64,000 nt of DNA from Armatimonadota bacterium (GTDB lineage: Bacteria; Armatimonadota; UBA5829; JAUSEB01): NCBI GenBank assembly GCA_030649165.1, contig JAUSGG010000007.1, forward strand, positions 24,191 through 88,190. The letters run 5' to 3'. Made by a program: the position numbers and the translations under genes. Below the pieces are notes generated by a model, which saw only the letters and a program-made list of their open reading frames with translations, searched no databases and was not told where the DNA came from. Positions 1 to 9,158 of the stretch are shown in pieces (position 1 is the first letter of the stretch; the number at the start of each line of letters is the position of its first letter).

Positions 1-1339
1 CCTTAAACTCGGGGGCCATCGCTTCCTTGAAGCAGACGGCTTTTGCGGCAACGACGTGCATAAGCGGGCCGCCCTGCAGGCCAGGGAACACGGCCTTGTC
101 TATCGCCTCGGCGAGTTCAGCGCAGCAGAGGATCATGCCCGACCTGGGGCCGCGGAGCGTTTTGTGCGTCGTGCTGGTCACTATCTGGGCGTGCGGAATG
201 GGGGACGGATGCTCTCCCGCGGCGATAAGGCCGGCGATGTGGGCGATATCCACCATAAGGAGCGCGCCGACATCGTCGGCAATCGACCGCAGGCGGGGAA
301 AGTCGATAATCCGGGGATATACCGTCGCGCCGGCGACTATCAGCTTGGGCGAAGTCTCTTTGGCGAGCCGGTGGATTTCATCGTAATCAAGAAGCTCATC
401 CTCCCGGCTCACGCCGTAAGGGATCACGTTGTAGAGCTTGCCGGAGAAGTTCACGGGGCTGCCGTGGGTCAGATGCCCCCCGTGGGAGAGGTTCATAGCC
501 ATATAGGTGTCGCCAAGGCTCAAAACGGCGAAGTAGGCCGCCATATTGGCCTGCGAGCCCGAGTGGGGCTGGACGTTGGCGTGCTCAGCGCCGAAGAGCT
601 CCTTTGCCCTTTCCACCGCAAGCCGCTCCACAACGTCCACGTATTCGCATCCGCCGTAGTAGCGTTTGCCGGGATAGCCTTCGGCGTACTTATTCGTCAG
701 CACGGATCCCTGGGCCTGTCGAACGGCGCGGCTGGCGTAGTTCTCTGATGCGATCAGGACGACCTTATCGCGCTGCCTCCGTTCCTCGGCCTTGATGGCG
801 TCAAATACCTCGGGGTCGGCCTTGGCCAAGTCGGCGGTCATGCAGTCCGACAGCGCCTCAGCGCCGGCTATGCCCACGGGAACTGTTCCTCCTCCGTTGC
901 GACGTTCTATCTCGTTAATCTTGTTGACCCTGCGCAGATGCCGTTCGTCGCCGGAAAAGGGCGTATCGAGCCACTTCTCCACAATCCCGACCGCTTCGTC
1001 TCGGGCCGTTTTCCAACCGGAGAGGACCAGGACGTTCGAGTCGTTGTGCTGCCGCGACAGTTCGGCGCATTCCGCATCGCGGCACAGCGCGGCGCGAACG
1101 CCGCGCACCTTGTTGGCGGTCATGGACATGCCGATCCCCGTGCCGCAGATGAGCACCCCTGCGTCGAACCTGCCGCGCGCGACTTCTTGCGCGACCTGGA
1201 CGCCTACGTCCGGATAGTCCACTCGACCTTCGGAAAAGGTCCCGAAATCGGTAAGCTCGACACCCCGCTCGCGCAGAAACTGAGCGACCTGTTCTTTGAG
1301 GGAGTATCCGGCGTGATCTGATCCAAGAGCAACTTTCAC
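1..1339 (-). CDS. glyA: RpiB-serine hydroxymethyltransferase fusion (3' end outside window)
   Basis: One uninterrupted minus-strand frame encodes ribose-5-phosphate isomerase B followed by serine hydroxymethyltransferase. The RpiB part begins at GTG 1339 ([11 protein letters not shown]), directly after an in-frame TAA, and carries the family [13 protein letters not shown] motif with its catalytic Cys. It runs through [16 protein letters not shown] into [17 protein letters not shown], the normal SHMT N-terminus. The SHMT part shows [15 protein letters not shown] and the PLP-lysine motif [10 protein letters not shown], and is cut by the window edge after about 290 residues. I read the junction codon by codon (positions 961 to 803) and found no stop. 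RpiB interconverts ribose-5-P and ribulose-5-P; SHMT interconverts serine and glycine with tetrahydrofolate. An internal ribosome site before GTG 877 could also give free SHMT. Confidence 0.85.
   Translation of the reverse strand, partial: MKVALGSDHAGYSLKEQVAQFLRERGVELTDFGTFSEGRVDYPDVGVQVAQEVARGRFDAGVLICGTGIGMSMTANKVRGVRAALCRDAECAELSRQHNDSNVLVLSGWKTARDEAVGIVEKWLDTPFSGDERHLRRVNKINEIERRNGGGTVPVGIAGAEALSDCMTADLAKADPEVFDAIKAEERRQRDKVVLIASENYASRAVRQAQGSVLTNKYAEGYPGKRYYGGCEYVDVVERLAVERAKELFGAEHANVQPHSGSQANMAAYFAVLSLGDTYMAMNLSHGGHLTHGSPVNFSGKLYNVIPYGVSREDELLDYDEIHRLAKETSPKLIVAGATVYPRIIDFPRLRSIADDVGALLMVDIAHIAGLIAAGEHPSPIPHAQIVTSTTHKTLRGPRSGMILCCAELAEAIDKAVFPGLQGGPLMHVVAAKAVCFKEAMAPEFK
887..896 (-). 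promoter_or_regulatory. Internal Shine-Dalgarno within the RpiB-SHMT frame
   Basis: On the minus strand CGGAGGAGGA lies about 9 nt before GTG 877, which is in frame with SHMT, and ATG 841 follows 12 codons later. The same bases encode the Gly-Gly-Gly linker of the fusion. The site could start a separate SHMT chain, or be the fossil RBS of an ancestral stand-alone glyA. Confidence 0.5.
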
Positions 1340-1577
1340 GAGTGTTTATCCGATATGACAATCCGGCCGGCGGCGATCCATGCCCCGGCCGGTTCAATTA
1401 TAGTCTATGGCCTTCGGGCTTGTAAAGATTCGAGGGTTCCAAGGTTTATGAGGCTTATGGGGATTGTGAGGGTGACGGGGTGCGACTGTTTGCCGTTCAC
1501 TGTCAGAGGGAATCGTTTGCGCCCGTGAGAGTTCAGTTCTACGGGAAGTTTATGAGACTCACCACGATAACAGATCC

Positions 1578-1624
1578 GATCCCCCCTCACCCCAGCCCTC
1601 TCCCGCCCAGGGGGAGAGGGGGCA
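1578..1624. repeat. G/C-box hairpin repeat
   Basis: CCCTCTCCC (1596-1604) pairs with GGGAGAGGG (1612-1620), flanked by CCCCTCACCCCAG. This is a member of the hairpin family scattered through the window's spacers. The 580-bp gap 1340-1920 holds this hairpin and the MITE-like element at 1681-1831; I see no gene in it. Confidence 0.75.
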
Positions 1625-1680
1625 GGTGGCACATGCTCCAGTATCCGGATAGCGTTCCCGCAACACTGAACCGTCGTAAG

Positions 1681-1831
1681 AGTACAGAAATGGAGAGAAC
1701 TTTCACCCTCACCCCGTTCGCTACGCTCAGGGTAGGCTCTAACCCTCTCCCTCAAGGGAGAGGGGATTACGCTCGTGTTTTCCCAAAGGGTGAGCAGAGA
1801 GGAGAGTCGTACCGACCATTCCTGAACTGTT
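1681..1831 (+). repeat. MITE-like element, copy 1
   Basis: About 150 bp. The left end (AGTACAGAAATGGAGAGAAC) and right end (CCATTCCTGAACTGTT) form imperfect terminal inverted repeats with consensus AACAGTTCAGAAATGG. The body contains CCCTCACCCC and a CCCTCTCCC/GGGAGAGGGG hairpin followed by ATTACGCTCGTG. Copies 2 (54023-54171, same orientation) and 3 (58751-58889, inverted) match along nearly the whole length. It has no coding capacity. Confidence 0.75.
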
Positions 1832-1920
1832 GCCCGGGAATGGTTCGCGCCCACCGGACGTATACTTTGTGGTAGAATGGCTGGGTTGTTGTCAGACTTC
1901 GAGAGGAGAGTTTCAGACGC

Positions 1921-2817
1921 ATGGAATGGTTTGCAAACATGCCCCTGCCGTGGGTGATTGTGATAGTGATCTTTCTTTTCCTGATAAGGTTTATCTTGAA
2001 ACCCACGCCGCGTGAGGAACGTATTTTGCCTGCCGGCATACTGTCGGCGGTCGGCGGGGTCAGAGTCGCCCTGGGCCGGATGATGAAGGAAAAGTGGTCA
2101 ACGACTATCGCGGAGACAGCGGAGAGCCTCGGCCTTGCGTTTGCGCTCGTTTTCCTCATAATAAGGCCGTTCATCGTGCAGGCTTACTTTATCCCTTCCG
2201 AATCGATGGAGCCGACGCTGCTTGCCGCCACGCCCTCCAGGTCGGGCGACCACCTTTTGGCCAATAAGGCGATATGCAGGCTGCGCGCGCCAAGACATCG
2301 CGAAATAGTCGTCTTTAAGGCGCCCCCGGCGCTCGAAGCCGAGGAAGGAAAAAAAGACTTCATCAAGAGAGTGATCGGAACGCCGGGCGACACCATCGAG
2401 GTCAGACAGGGATTGGTATCGATCAATGGAACGGAGTACAATCATGATCAGATGCGGAGTGAGCTTGGGGACTACGACCATCGAATAAAGTTCTTTCCGA
2501 ATTGTTTATTGGTAGGCGACAAGAAGCTTTCCAAGAAGGACTTGGCCGAACGCTTTTACGACTCGGATGCCCATATCGTGATTCGACCAGGGGTCGTTAT
2601 TCGCAACGGTAAGCCGCTGAACGAACCCTACACCAATGAAGACCCCGATTACGACTATCCGCTTGTCAAAGTCCCGCGGGACAACTTCTTTGTTATGGGC
2701 GACAACCGCAACAACAGCAAGGACAGCCACTGGTGGGGCTTTCTGCCGCGGAAGTATGTCCAAGGCAAGGCGATGTTCGTGTTCTGGCCGGTCACGAGGA
2801 TAGGGCTGATTCGGTGA
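1921..2817 (+). CDS. lepB: Signal peptidase I
   Basis: A 298-residue membrane-bound serine protease that removes signal peptides at the outer face of the cytoplasmic membrane. Two N-terminal hydrophobic segments are visible (about residues 10-26 and 71-90). The S26 boxes follow: catalytic Ser95 in PSESMEPTL, the general-base Lys149 in KRVIGTPGD, and the C-terminal box GDNRNNSKDSHWWGFLP. About 45 residues between the Lys box and the C-terminal box are longer than in compact family members. The ATG at 1921 follows GAGAGGAGAG about 12 nt upstream. TATACT (1861) and TAGAAT (1873) are possible -10 boxes, with no convincing -35. It is a single gene; the next gene converges on it. Confidence 0.95.
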   Translation: MEWFANMPLPWVIVIVIFLFLIRFILKPTPREERILPAGILSAVGGVRVALGRMMKEKWSTTIAETAESLGLAFALVFLIIRPFIVQAYFIPSESMEPTLLAATPSRSGDHLLANKAICRLRAPRHREIVVFKAPPALEAEEGKKDFIKRVIGTPGDTIEVRQGLVSINGTEYNHDQMRSELGDYDHRIKFFPNCLLVGDKKLSKKDLAERFYDSDAHIVIRPGVVIRNGKPLNEPYTNEDPDYDYPLVKVPRDNFFVMGDNRNNSKDSHWWGFLPRKYVQGKAMFVFWPVTRIGLIR

Positions 2818-2819
2818 GG

Positions 2820-2886
2820 GGGAAGAGTCGGAGGAGTCGAGGGAATCGGACGGGGCGGACGGGTCAGACGAGTCAGGCAGGCGAGA
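2820..2886. repeat. Short tandem repeat tract (GGAGTCG/CGGACGGG units)
   Basis: Immediately after lepB, imperfect 7-9 nt units of the GAGTCGGAGGAGTCG and CGGACGGGGCGGACGGG type. Similar TCCGACTC tracts lie at about 17420, 33935, 43790, 51360 and 61555. Confidence 0.6.
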
Positions 2887-2911
2887 GACTCATACCTCAT
2901 GCCTTCCTTCC

Positions 2912-3982
2912 TCACCATGTCTCCTTCAACAACTGAATCATGTGCTTGAAGTTCTCGAACGGGGCGTTGGCCGGAACGGCGTGATCTACGGCCGGTATCC
3001 AGCCGAGTCTCTTGTACAGCTTCCTGGCCTTCGGGATGACTTCTTCCTCGACTTCCTTCTTGCCCTTCAGCAGTTTGCGTTTGTCTATGCCGCCGATGAA
3101 CAGGAACTGGGGAAACCGCTCGGCGTAGTCAACAATGTCCTGTTCGGACGCGATCTCGACGGGGCTTGCGCCGTCCACCCCGGCTTCGATCCACAACGGT
3201 ATCAGCTCTGAAATATGCCCGTCGCAGTCAACGAAGACCTTATCGGCGCAAATGCTCTTTGCTTCCTGCACGAGTTCACGGTAACGCGGCAGGAACTTCT
3301 CTCTGAAAAGAGTCGGTGAGACCATGCAGGCTGTCTTGTACGCCATGTCCTCGCTTATCATCAGGTTGTCTATTTTTGCGCCGGAGAAGTGCGCGCGCAT
3401 GAGCCTGACGTTGTAGTCGAGGATGAAATCCATCATCTCGTCTATCAGCTCGGGCATATCGTAGAACGCCACCGACAGGCCTTCAAATCCCATCCACTGC
3501 CGCATCGTCCAATAGAAACCGTAGATGATAGCCATCGCGGGGTGGTCGAAAGTGTGCGTGTTCTGTATGGCCGAATCGAAGGTCTCGTGCCGGCGGCCCA
3601 ACTCCTCGGGATTGTACCGCTCTTTCATGCGGATGAAGTCTTCCCTGGACTCGACAGGGAACTTGAGCCATTTGCGGGTGACAAAGCCGCTGCCCTGCGC
3701 CTCGATGCCATCTATCCTAAGGGCGCCTTCCTCGTCGTAGTAAGTCACGTGGCCGTCCTTTTCCTCGACTGTGCGCTTCTCGAACTGCGGATAGTGGGCC
3801 GGCGCGATCGGTATGCCGTTGAACCAGTCGTAACCAAGGAGTTCCTCCGTGCTGACGCCCACCGGGTGGCCTTGCTTGACCCACTGGTCCATCGTCGCCT
3901 TCCGTATTCCGAAGGTCCAGATGAACGGCCTGTCAGGGCGGCGGAAGTCAAGCATTGCGTTGTAGCGTTCTCTGGGTGTCAT
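2912..3982 (-). CDS. Uroporphyrinogen decarboxylase-fold protein 1
   Basis: A 356-residue protein of the URO-D/methyltransferase superfamily, opening with TPRERYNAMLDFRRPDRP, the typical start of these non-haem paralogues. The C-terminal half has VDCDGHISELIPLWIEAGVDG and FIGGIDKRKL, corresponding to the D-x-DG and GG-hD strands of the barrel. The family includes haem-pathway HemE and corrinoid methyltransferases such as MtaA; this protein lacks the HemE arginine-rich N-terminus, so its substrate is unknown. ATG 3982 is chosen over an upstream start (4003) because AAGGAG lies 9 nt before it. It stands alone, converging on lepB, and is one of four URO-D proteins in the window. Confidence 0.8.
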   Translation of the reverse strand: MTPRERYNAMLDFRRPDRPFIWTFGIRKATMDQWVKQGHPVGVSTEELLGYDWFNGIPIAPAHYPQFEKRTVEEKDGHVTYYDEEGALRIDGIEAQGSGFVTRKWLKFPVESREDFIRMKERYNPEELGRRHETFDSAIQNTHTFDHPAMAIIYGFYWTMRQWMGFEGLSVAFYDMPELIDEMMDFILDYNVRLMRAHFSGAKIDNLMISEDMAYKTACMVSPTLFREKFLPRYRELVQEAKSICADKVFVDCDGHISELIPLWIEAGVDGASPVEIASEQDIVDYAERFPQFLFIGGIDKRKLLKGKKEVEEEVIPKARKLYKRLGWIPAVDHAVPANAPFENFKHMIQLLKETW

Positions 3983-4038
3983 TGTGCGTATCTCCTTGTG
4001 CACCGCGGGAACTAGTAGAGTGATTCGTAATTAACATA

Positions 4039-4264
4039 TCATGCAGCTTGTTCGACAACCACAATAGACTCAAGGCCGTATTTCCAGTGGAATACAACCG
4101 GTGTCCGGTTGAGTTCAGTCAGGTATTGCTCAATTCGTCTGACAAGTTCAGCCTTTGAGTGGACTCTGATTCCACGCAGAAACGTATTGGTCATCTTGGC
4201 AAAGAATGATTCGATCAGGTTCAGCCAAGAGCCGTGTGTTGGCGTATGGATGAACTCGAATCGT
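4039..4264 (-). pseudogene. IS630-type transposase remnant (C-terminal part)
   Basis: Minus-strand translation gives RFEFIHTPTHGSWLNLIESF and, further on, LNRTPVVFHWKYGLES, ending at a TGA (4039-4041). THGSWLNLIE is the C-terminal catalytic-Glu motif of IS630/Tc1-type DDE transposases. An in-frame TGA precedes the fragment, and the N-terminal and central catalytic parts are absent. It is therefore a relic, about 75 codons, downstream of pabB-pabC. Confidence 0.8.
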
Positions 4265-4309
4265 CAGTTGCCGCAGCATACCTCAACTCTTGAGCGGCTT
4301 CCTTTGGTT

Positions 4310-6181
4310 TCAGCGTCTCAGCGGTTCAAAAGCCTTCCAAACAACTGCGCCGGACTCCTCGTCAACGATCTCCCCCACGGCAATCGCTCCCCGCACGGAG
4401 TTGCCGATCACGACCTCTTCACTCGTCGCGAGATCACCCAGGCTGATGGCCCGTTCCGCCACCCCATTCTCTCGCAGGAAGACGTCCCGCCAAATCCCCG
4501 GCAGCATCCCTTCGGAAATGGGCGAAGTAACCCATTCGCCGTTGATGTAAGCAAAAAGATTCGTGAAGGAACCTTCTGTTACATTGCCCCGCTGGTTCAG
4601 GAACATGACCTCAAAGAAACCCTCTCGCTGCGCTTCTTCAAGCGCCTGGTCGTAAAGCTGCCTCCGCGTGGTCTTGTGGAACAGAAAACGGTCCCGGGAG
4701 TCCGTGCGCCGGGACGACAGCAGGACACGGACCGGCGTCGCCGGCGCGCCCGGCAGCGGTATTGCCGAAATCGTCACCCGCCCTTCCTGGTCAAGCTCCG
4801 CGTGGACCCGCAGCGGCAACTCCTCCGCGGTCTCGGCGAATTCCCGAATTCGCGCCCGGAAAAGGTTTTCGTCAAACGCAAAATCCCAATACTTCGCAGA
4901 CTCAGCGATCCGCGCGATATGCTCGGATTCGTGCGCGTACTTGCGGTCTTCCGTCAAGAGCAGGGTCTCAAACAGCCTCAAATCAGGAGTGAGGTCGAAC
5001 GCGAAGCTCGATTTGAGCAACGTCTCCTCATATTCGCTTTGCGCATCGGAATCCCAGACGATGCCGGAACCGATGCCAAGATCGAACTCCCCGTCCTTAT
5101 GGACCAGCGTCCGGATGGCCACGCTGCAGGTGAAGTCGCCGCCCGGCTCGAACAGGCATATCACCCCGGTATACACGCCTCGCGGCTCGGACTCCAGTTC
5201 GCGAATGATCTCCATCGTGCGCCGCTTCGGCGCGCCGGTGATGGATGACGGCGGAAACGTCGCCGCCATGACCTCTCCTACGGACGCGTCGGGCGCAAAG
5301 CCGGTCGCCGTGCTCGTCATCTGCCAGACGCTGCGATACTTCTCGACCGTGAACATAGCCGGAACGGTCACGCTGCCTGTCCGGCAGAACCTGCCCAGGT
5401 CGTTGCGCATCATGTCGAGAATCATCACGTTTTCCGCGCGGTCCTTCTCGCTGGTCTGAAGCTGCCGGGCCAATTGCTCGTCTTCCTCCAGGGTCCGCCC
5501 GCGAGGCCGCGTGCCCTTCATCGGCCGTGTCTCGATAAGCTCCCCCCGCCTCTTCAGAAACAGCTCGGGCGAAAGGCTCAGGATTTGCGCATCCCCTACG
5601 TTGATGTACGCCGCGTACGGCACCGGATGGGAACGAACGAGCGCGAGGAAATAGTCAAGCGGGTCAACTTCCAAGCCAAAACGCGCGTGGCAAGTGTAGT
5701 TCACCTGATAGGTATCACCGGCCGCGATGAGGTCCCTTATCCGTGCGATTGCCGTTTCATACTCCGCCGCGGTGACGTTGAGGCGGAAGTCCATACTGGC
5801 CCCAATGCCAATGGCCCCGGACATCCATGTCCGGGACCGACTTCCCTGGACATCCGTGTCCAACAACTCTCTGACCCTAACAACATGCTCTGGAGGATAT
5901 ACGCCAAACCACGCAAGCGGAGCCGAACTCCCCGGTTGATGAGTCGCCAGATCGAATGCAGCCCCGGCCTCGTAGGACATGTAGCCGGCAACGTAGCGCC
6001 CACCGCGAACCTCGGCCTCAATCTGATCTAGATGGTCGGTCAGTGCGGAAACATCGGAGGTGGAGATTACGCGGATCGGGTCAGAGAGCAACAACGCTTC
6101 CGGATAATCCGACCAACGCCTATTGCCGCATAACAGAACGCTGTTGGGTTCCAGGACAGACTTCGATGATACGGGTGTCAA
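4310..6181 (-). CDS. pabB: Aminodeoxychorismate synthase I / 4-amino-4-deoxychorismate lyase fusion
   Basis: A 623-residue two-domain enzyme of p-aminobenzoate (folate) synthesis. Residues about 140-400 are PabB, a chorismate-binding domain with YQVNYTCHARF, ETRPMKGTRPRG and PPSSITGAPKRRTMEII. Residues about 400-620 are PabC, a PLP-dependent fold-type IV lyase with HKTTRRQLYDQA, EVMFLNQRGNVTEGSFTN and SEGMLPGIWR. PabB joins chorismate and ammonia; PabC releases pyruvate to give PABA. Residues about 109-128 are encoded by a palindromic stretch (GGACATCCATGTCC) that resembles an inserted repeat. The gene starts 14 nt after the antitoxin gene, so it is probably read through from the toxin-antitoxin pair. 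No PabA glutaminase is nearby. Confidence 0.92.
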   Translation of the reverse strand: MTPVSSKSVLEPNSVLLCGNRRWSDYPEALLLSDPIRVISTSDVSALTDHLDQIEAEVRGGRYVAGYMSYEAGAAFDLATHQPGSSAPLAWFGVYPPEHVVRVRELLDTDVQGSRSRTWMSGAIGIGASMDFRLNVTAAEYETAIARIRDLIAAGDTYQVNYTCHARFGLEVDPLDYFLALVRSHPVPYAAYINVGDAQILSLSPELFLKRRGELIETRPMKGTRPRGRTLEEDEQLARQLQTSEKDRAENVMILDMMRNDLGRFCRTGSVTVPAMFTVEKYRSVWQMTSTATGFAPDASVGEVMAATFPPSSITGAPKRRTMEIIRELESEPRGVYTGVICLFEPGGDFTCSVAIRTLVHKDGEFDLGIGSGIVWDSDAQSEYEETLLKSSFAFDLTPDLRLFETLLLTEDRKYAHESEHIARIAESAKYWDFAFDENLFRARIREFAETAEELPLRVHAELDQEGRVTISAIPLPGAPATPVRVLLSSRRTDSRDRFLFHKTTRRQLYDQALEEAQREGFFEVMFLNQRGNVTEGSFTNLFAYINGEWVTSPISEGMLPGIWRDVFLRENGVAERAISLGDLATSEEVVIGNSVRGAIAVGEIVDEESGAVVWKAFEPLRR

Positions 6182-6195
6182 GCGAATGGTCGGCC

Positions 6196-6387
6196 CTATC
6201 CTGCCGCTTTGCGCAACCTGCGTCGGTAGAGAATAACACCGCGCGGGCGTTGATCGCGAGCTTCTCGTGCCGGTGCGAAATCCACATCCACACGTTCACC
6301 GTCATCGAAATAGTCGGTGGCGTCGTGGGTCTCCCAGAACTCGACCTCTTCCTCTTCCGTCTTAAACTTTGGCAGTTTCTTCTTCAT
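6196..6387 (-). CDS. CopG-type antitoxin
   Basis: 63 residues. The N-terminal KFKTEEEEVEFWETHDATDY is the hallmark of the small CopG-family antitoxins paired with BrnT-like toxins. The C-terminus (about 40-63) is strongly basic, as expected of a DNA-binding tail. Its ATG overlaps the toxin stop codon by 4 nt (ATGA, 6384-6387), so the two are translationally coupled in the toxin-first order usual for BrnT systems. By family it should neutralise the toxin and repress the operon. Confidence 0.8.
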   Translation of the reverse strand: MKKKLPKFKTEEEEVEFWETHDATDYFDDGERVDVDFAPAREARDQRPRGVILYRRRLRKAAG

Positions 6388-6686
6388 CTTTGCAGCCCCT
6401 TTCGCCGACGGAATCTGTATCTTTCTCGATCTGTCGCGGGCCTCGCCGTGATGACGCGCACGGTCTCGGGTTCGGACGTGGCAAAGACTACAAAAACGTA
6501 TTCGCCGCTATCTTCCACCCGCGCAATTCCAGCGTATCGATCTGTCCCCGCCTTCCAGATATAGGGCTCAGTATCGCGGTTGAGGAGGGCGCTTTCGACC
6601 TCCTCCGGTTCTATTCCGTGCTTCGATTGTATCTTCTCCACAATGTGGTCCTGCCAGATGATGTGCCTGACTCGAATCGCGGGCAT
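6384..6686 (-). CDS. BrnT-family ribonuclease toxin
   Basis: 100 residues. The pattern [22 protein letters not shown] followed by [21 protein letters not shown] and [19 protein letters not shown] fits the BrnT/RelE-like fold: an alpha helix, a three-stranded sheet and a C-terminal basic segment with the ITAR motif. BrnT toxins cleave mRNA; no activity can be read directly from this sequence. It forms an operon with the CopG antitoxin that follows. It lies 36 nt downstream of the lon stop codon, so it may be partly transcribed from the clp-lon operon. Confidence 0.8.
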   Translation of the reverse strand: MPAIRVRHIIWQDHIVEKIQSKHGIEPEEVESALLNRDTEPYIWKAGTDRYAGIARVEDSGEYVFVVFATSEPETVRVITARPATDRERYRFRRRKGLQR

Positions 6687-6722
6687 TTCACCTATCCTCA
6701 GTATATCCTTAAAGCACGGTGA

Positions 6723-9155
6723 TCACAACTTGGTCCGATGCGCTGATCCCTCGGGATTCAGCAGCGCGATTCGCAGCACATCGTCCGCGTGCTCCACCAT
6801 CTCGAACTTGATCTGCGCGCGGACGTCGTCGGGGATTTCTTCGAGGTCTTTCTCGTTCTCTTTGGGGATGATGACGGTCCGTATGCCTGCCCGGTGGGCC
6901 GCCAAGACCTTCTCCTTCACGCCGCCAACGGGCAAGACGCGGCCCCGCAGGGTAATCTCACCCGTCATAGCGACGTCTTTTCGCACGGGGCGTTTTGTGA
7001 GCGCGGAGGCAAGGGCTGTCGCGATAGTGATTCCCGCTGACGGGCCATCCTTCGGCACGGCGCCCGCCGGAACGTGAATATGGATATCGGTCCTCTCGTA
7101 AAACTCTTCGTCCAAATCCAGGGCGCGGGCCTTTGACCGTACGTATGTCAGGGCCGCCTGGGCCGATTCCTTCATTACGTCGCCGAGCTGGCCGGTGAGC
7201 GTCAACTTGCCGTCATTCGAGCGCAAAAGCCCTACTTCGATAGAGACTATGTCACCGCCGAACTCCGTGTAAACCAGTCCCGTCGCGGTAGCGATCTCGT
7301 CCTTCTCCTCGGCCATACCATAGTGGTACTTGCGCTGGCCAAGGTAGGTCTTTATATCTTCTTCCCGAACCGCGACGAGTTTGCCGTTGCCCTTGGCGAC
7401 TTCCTTGGCGACCTTGCGGCAAATACTGGCTATCTCCCGTTCGAGGCTCCTGACGCCGGCCTCACGGGTGTACTCCCGGATGATCCTCCTCAGCGCCCCG
7501 GTCTCGAAGGTTATATTCTTCGTCGTCAAGCCGTTCTCTCTGATCTGCTTCGGAACGAGGAATTGCTCGGCAATACGCAGCTTCTCGTCCTCGATATAGC
7601 CGGCGAACGGGATGACCTCCATCCTGTCGCGCAGCGCCGGAGGTATCGTGTCCAAAACGTTGGCTGTGGTTATGAACATCACATCGCGTAGATCGAACGG
7701 AACCTCCAGGTAATGATCGCTGAACGCTTCGTTCTGTTCCGGGTCGAGGGCTTCCAGGAGAGCGGATGAGGGGTCGCCGCGGAAGTCGATGCCGATCTTG
7801 TCGATCTCGTCGAGCATGAAGACCGGGTTTCGATAGCCTGACTGCTTGATTCCCTGGATGATCCTGCCGGGCAGCGCGCCGACGTACGTTCGGCGGTGGC
7901 CCCTGATCTCGGCCTCGTCCCGCACTCCTCCGAGCGAAACACGAATGAACTTGCGGCCAAGCGCGCGGGCGATGGATTTGCCTATTGACGTTTTTCCGAC
8001 CCCGGGAGGTCCGACGAAACAGAGAATGGGGCCCTTGTTCGTACCGGTGAGCTTCCTCACGGCCAGAAACTCCAGAACTCTTTCTTTGACTTTGGTGAGA
8101 CCGTAATGGTCCTCGTCGAGCACTTTGGAAGCTCCATCCAAGTCGAGCGACTCGTCGGTCCGCTTGTTCCACGGCAGACTTATGACCGAATCCAGATACG
8201 TGCGAACCACAACCCCTTCCGGGGCCGCATAGGGCATTTTCTCGAGCCGGTCCACCTCTTTCAGGACGCGCTCGGAAACCTCCTGCGGCATCGCCGCCTG
8301 GGTGATCTTCTCCTTGTAGTCCTCGATCTCGCCGGTGCGCTCGTCATGCTCGCCAAGCTCCTGCTGGATCGCTTTCATTTGCTCCCGCAGAATGAACTCG
8401 CGCTGGGTGTTGCCCATTTCCTTCTCAACGCGCGACCTGATGTTGCGTTGGATTTCGAGTATCTCGCACTCTTTCTGCAGGATCACGTTCAACTCTTCGA
8501 GCCTGCGGCGGATCGGCACGATCTCCAGAATCTCCTGCTTGACCTCCACCCGCACCGGCAGCAGCGGGGCTATCGTGTCGGCCAATCTGCCGGGATCGTC
8601 CATATTGACGACGCTGACCATCACTTCCGGAGGAATCGACCGCCCGTTCTGGACCACCTGCTCAAACTGGGTGACCACGCTGCGCATCAGCGCTTCTATC
8701 TCGACGCTCCACTCCTCTGCCGCTCGGAGAACCTTGTATCGCGCCTTGAAATAGGGTTCCGTGTGGGTGTACTCGATGACCCTGATGCGGTCCACGCCCT
8801 CCAGCATCACGCGCACCGTGCCGTCGGGCACCTTCAGGACCTGCACGATCTCCGCCAGCAACCCCACTTCATAGATGCCGTCCACATCGGGGTCTTCCGC
8901 CGCCACCACGCGCTGCGCGGCCAGCAGGATGAACTTGTGCTTGGACATTGCCTGGTCCAGCGCACGAATGGACTTGTCACGCCCGACAAACAGGGGGAAC
9001 AACTGACCGGGGAAATAGACGGCCTCGCGCAGTGGCACGAGCGGGAGCGCCCGCGGGAGTTTGCGCTCCTGCGGCGCCTGGATATCCGGCGCGACGCTCT
9101 CTAACAGCAACTCGGTAGGAGTCGCGTCTTCTTCGGGGGTAAAATTGCGAGCCAT
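6723..9155 (-). CDS. lon: ATP-dependent protease Lon
   Basis: An 810-residue soluble AAA+ serine protease that degrades misfolded and regulatory proteins. In order: LAN substrate-binding domain (about 35-230), helical linker (about 235-340), AAA+ module with Walker [11 protein letters not shown] near residue 382 and Walker [12 protein letters not shown], and the protease domain with catalytic Ser706 (KDGPSAG) and Lys749 (VKEKV). The Ser-Lys spacing of 43 matches E. coli Lon. Length is normal for LonA. ATG 9155 lies 3 nt after the clpX stop, so the genes are closely coupled. It is third in the run clpP-clpX-lon. Confidence 0.97.
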   Translation of the reverse strand: MARNFTPEEDATPTELLLESVAPDIQAPQERKLPRALPLVPLREAVYFPGQLFPLFVGRDKSIRALDQAMSKHKFILLAAQRVVAAEDPDVDGIYEVGLLAEIVQVLKVPDGTVRVMLEGVDRIRVIEYTHTEPYFKARYKVLRAAEEWSVEIEALMRSVVTQFEQVVQNGRSIPPEVMVSVVNMDDPGRLADTIAPLLPVRVEVKQEILEIVPIRRRLEELNVILQKECEILEIQRNIRSRVEKEMGNTQREFILREQMKAIQQELGEHDERTGEIEDYKEKITQAAMPQEVSERVLKEVDRLEKMPYAAPEGVVVRTYLDSVISLPWNKRTDESLDLDGASKVLDEDHYGLTKVKERVLEFLAVRKLTGTNKGPILCFVGPPGVGKTSIGKSIARALGRKFIRVSLGGVRDEAEIRGHRRTYVGALPGRIIQGIKQSGYRNPVFMLDEIDKIGIDFRGDPSSALLEALDPEQNEAFSDHYLEVPFDLRDVMFITTANVLDTIPPALRDRMEVIPFAGYIEDEKLRIAEQFLVPKQIRENGLTTKNITFETGALRRIIREYTREAGVRSLEREIASICRKVAKEVAKGNGKLVAVREEDIKTYLGQRKYHYGMAEEKDEIATATGLVYTEFGGDIVSIEVGLLRSNDGKLTLTGQLGDVMKESAQAALTYVRSKARALDLDEEFYERTDIHIHVPAGAVPKDGPSAGITIATALASALTKRPVRKDVAMTGEITLRGRVLPVGGVKEKVLAAHRAGIRTVIIPKENEKDLEEIPDDVRAQIKFEMVEHADDVLRIALLNPEGSAHRTKL

Positions 9156-9158
9156 GTT

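Noticed and set aside
1405..1875. Open frames on both strands in the lepB upstream spacer
   Set aside because: They are translations of the G/C-box hairpin and MITE-like repeat, have no domain or RBS, and overlap each other.
4039..4264. Intact insertion sequence next to pabB-pabC
   Set aside because: Only the C-terminal part of the transposase remains, with a stop before it and no terminal repeats seen.
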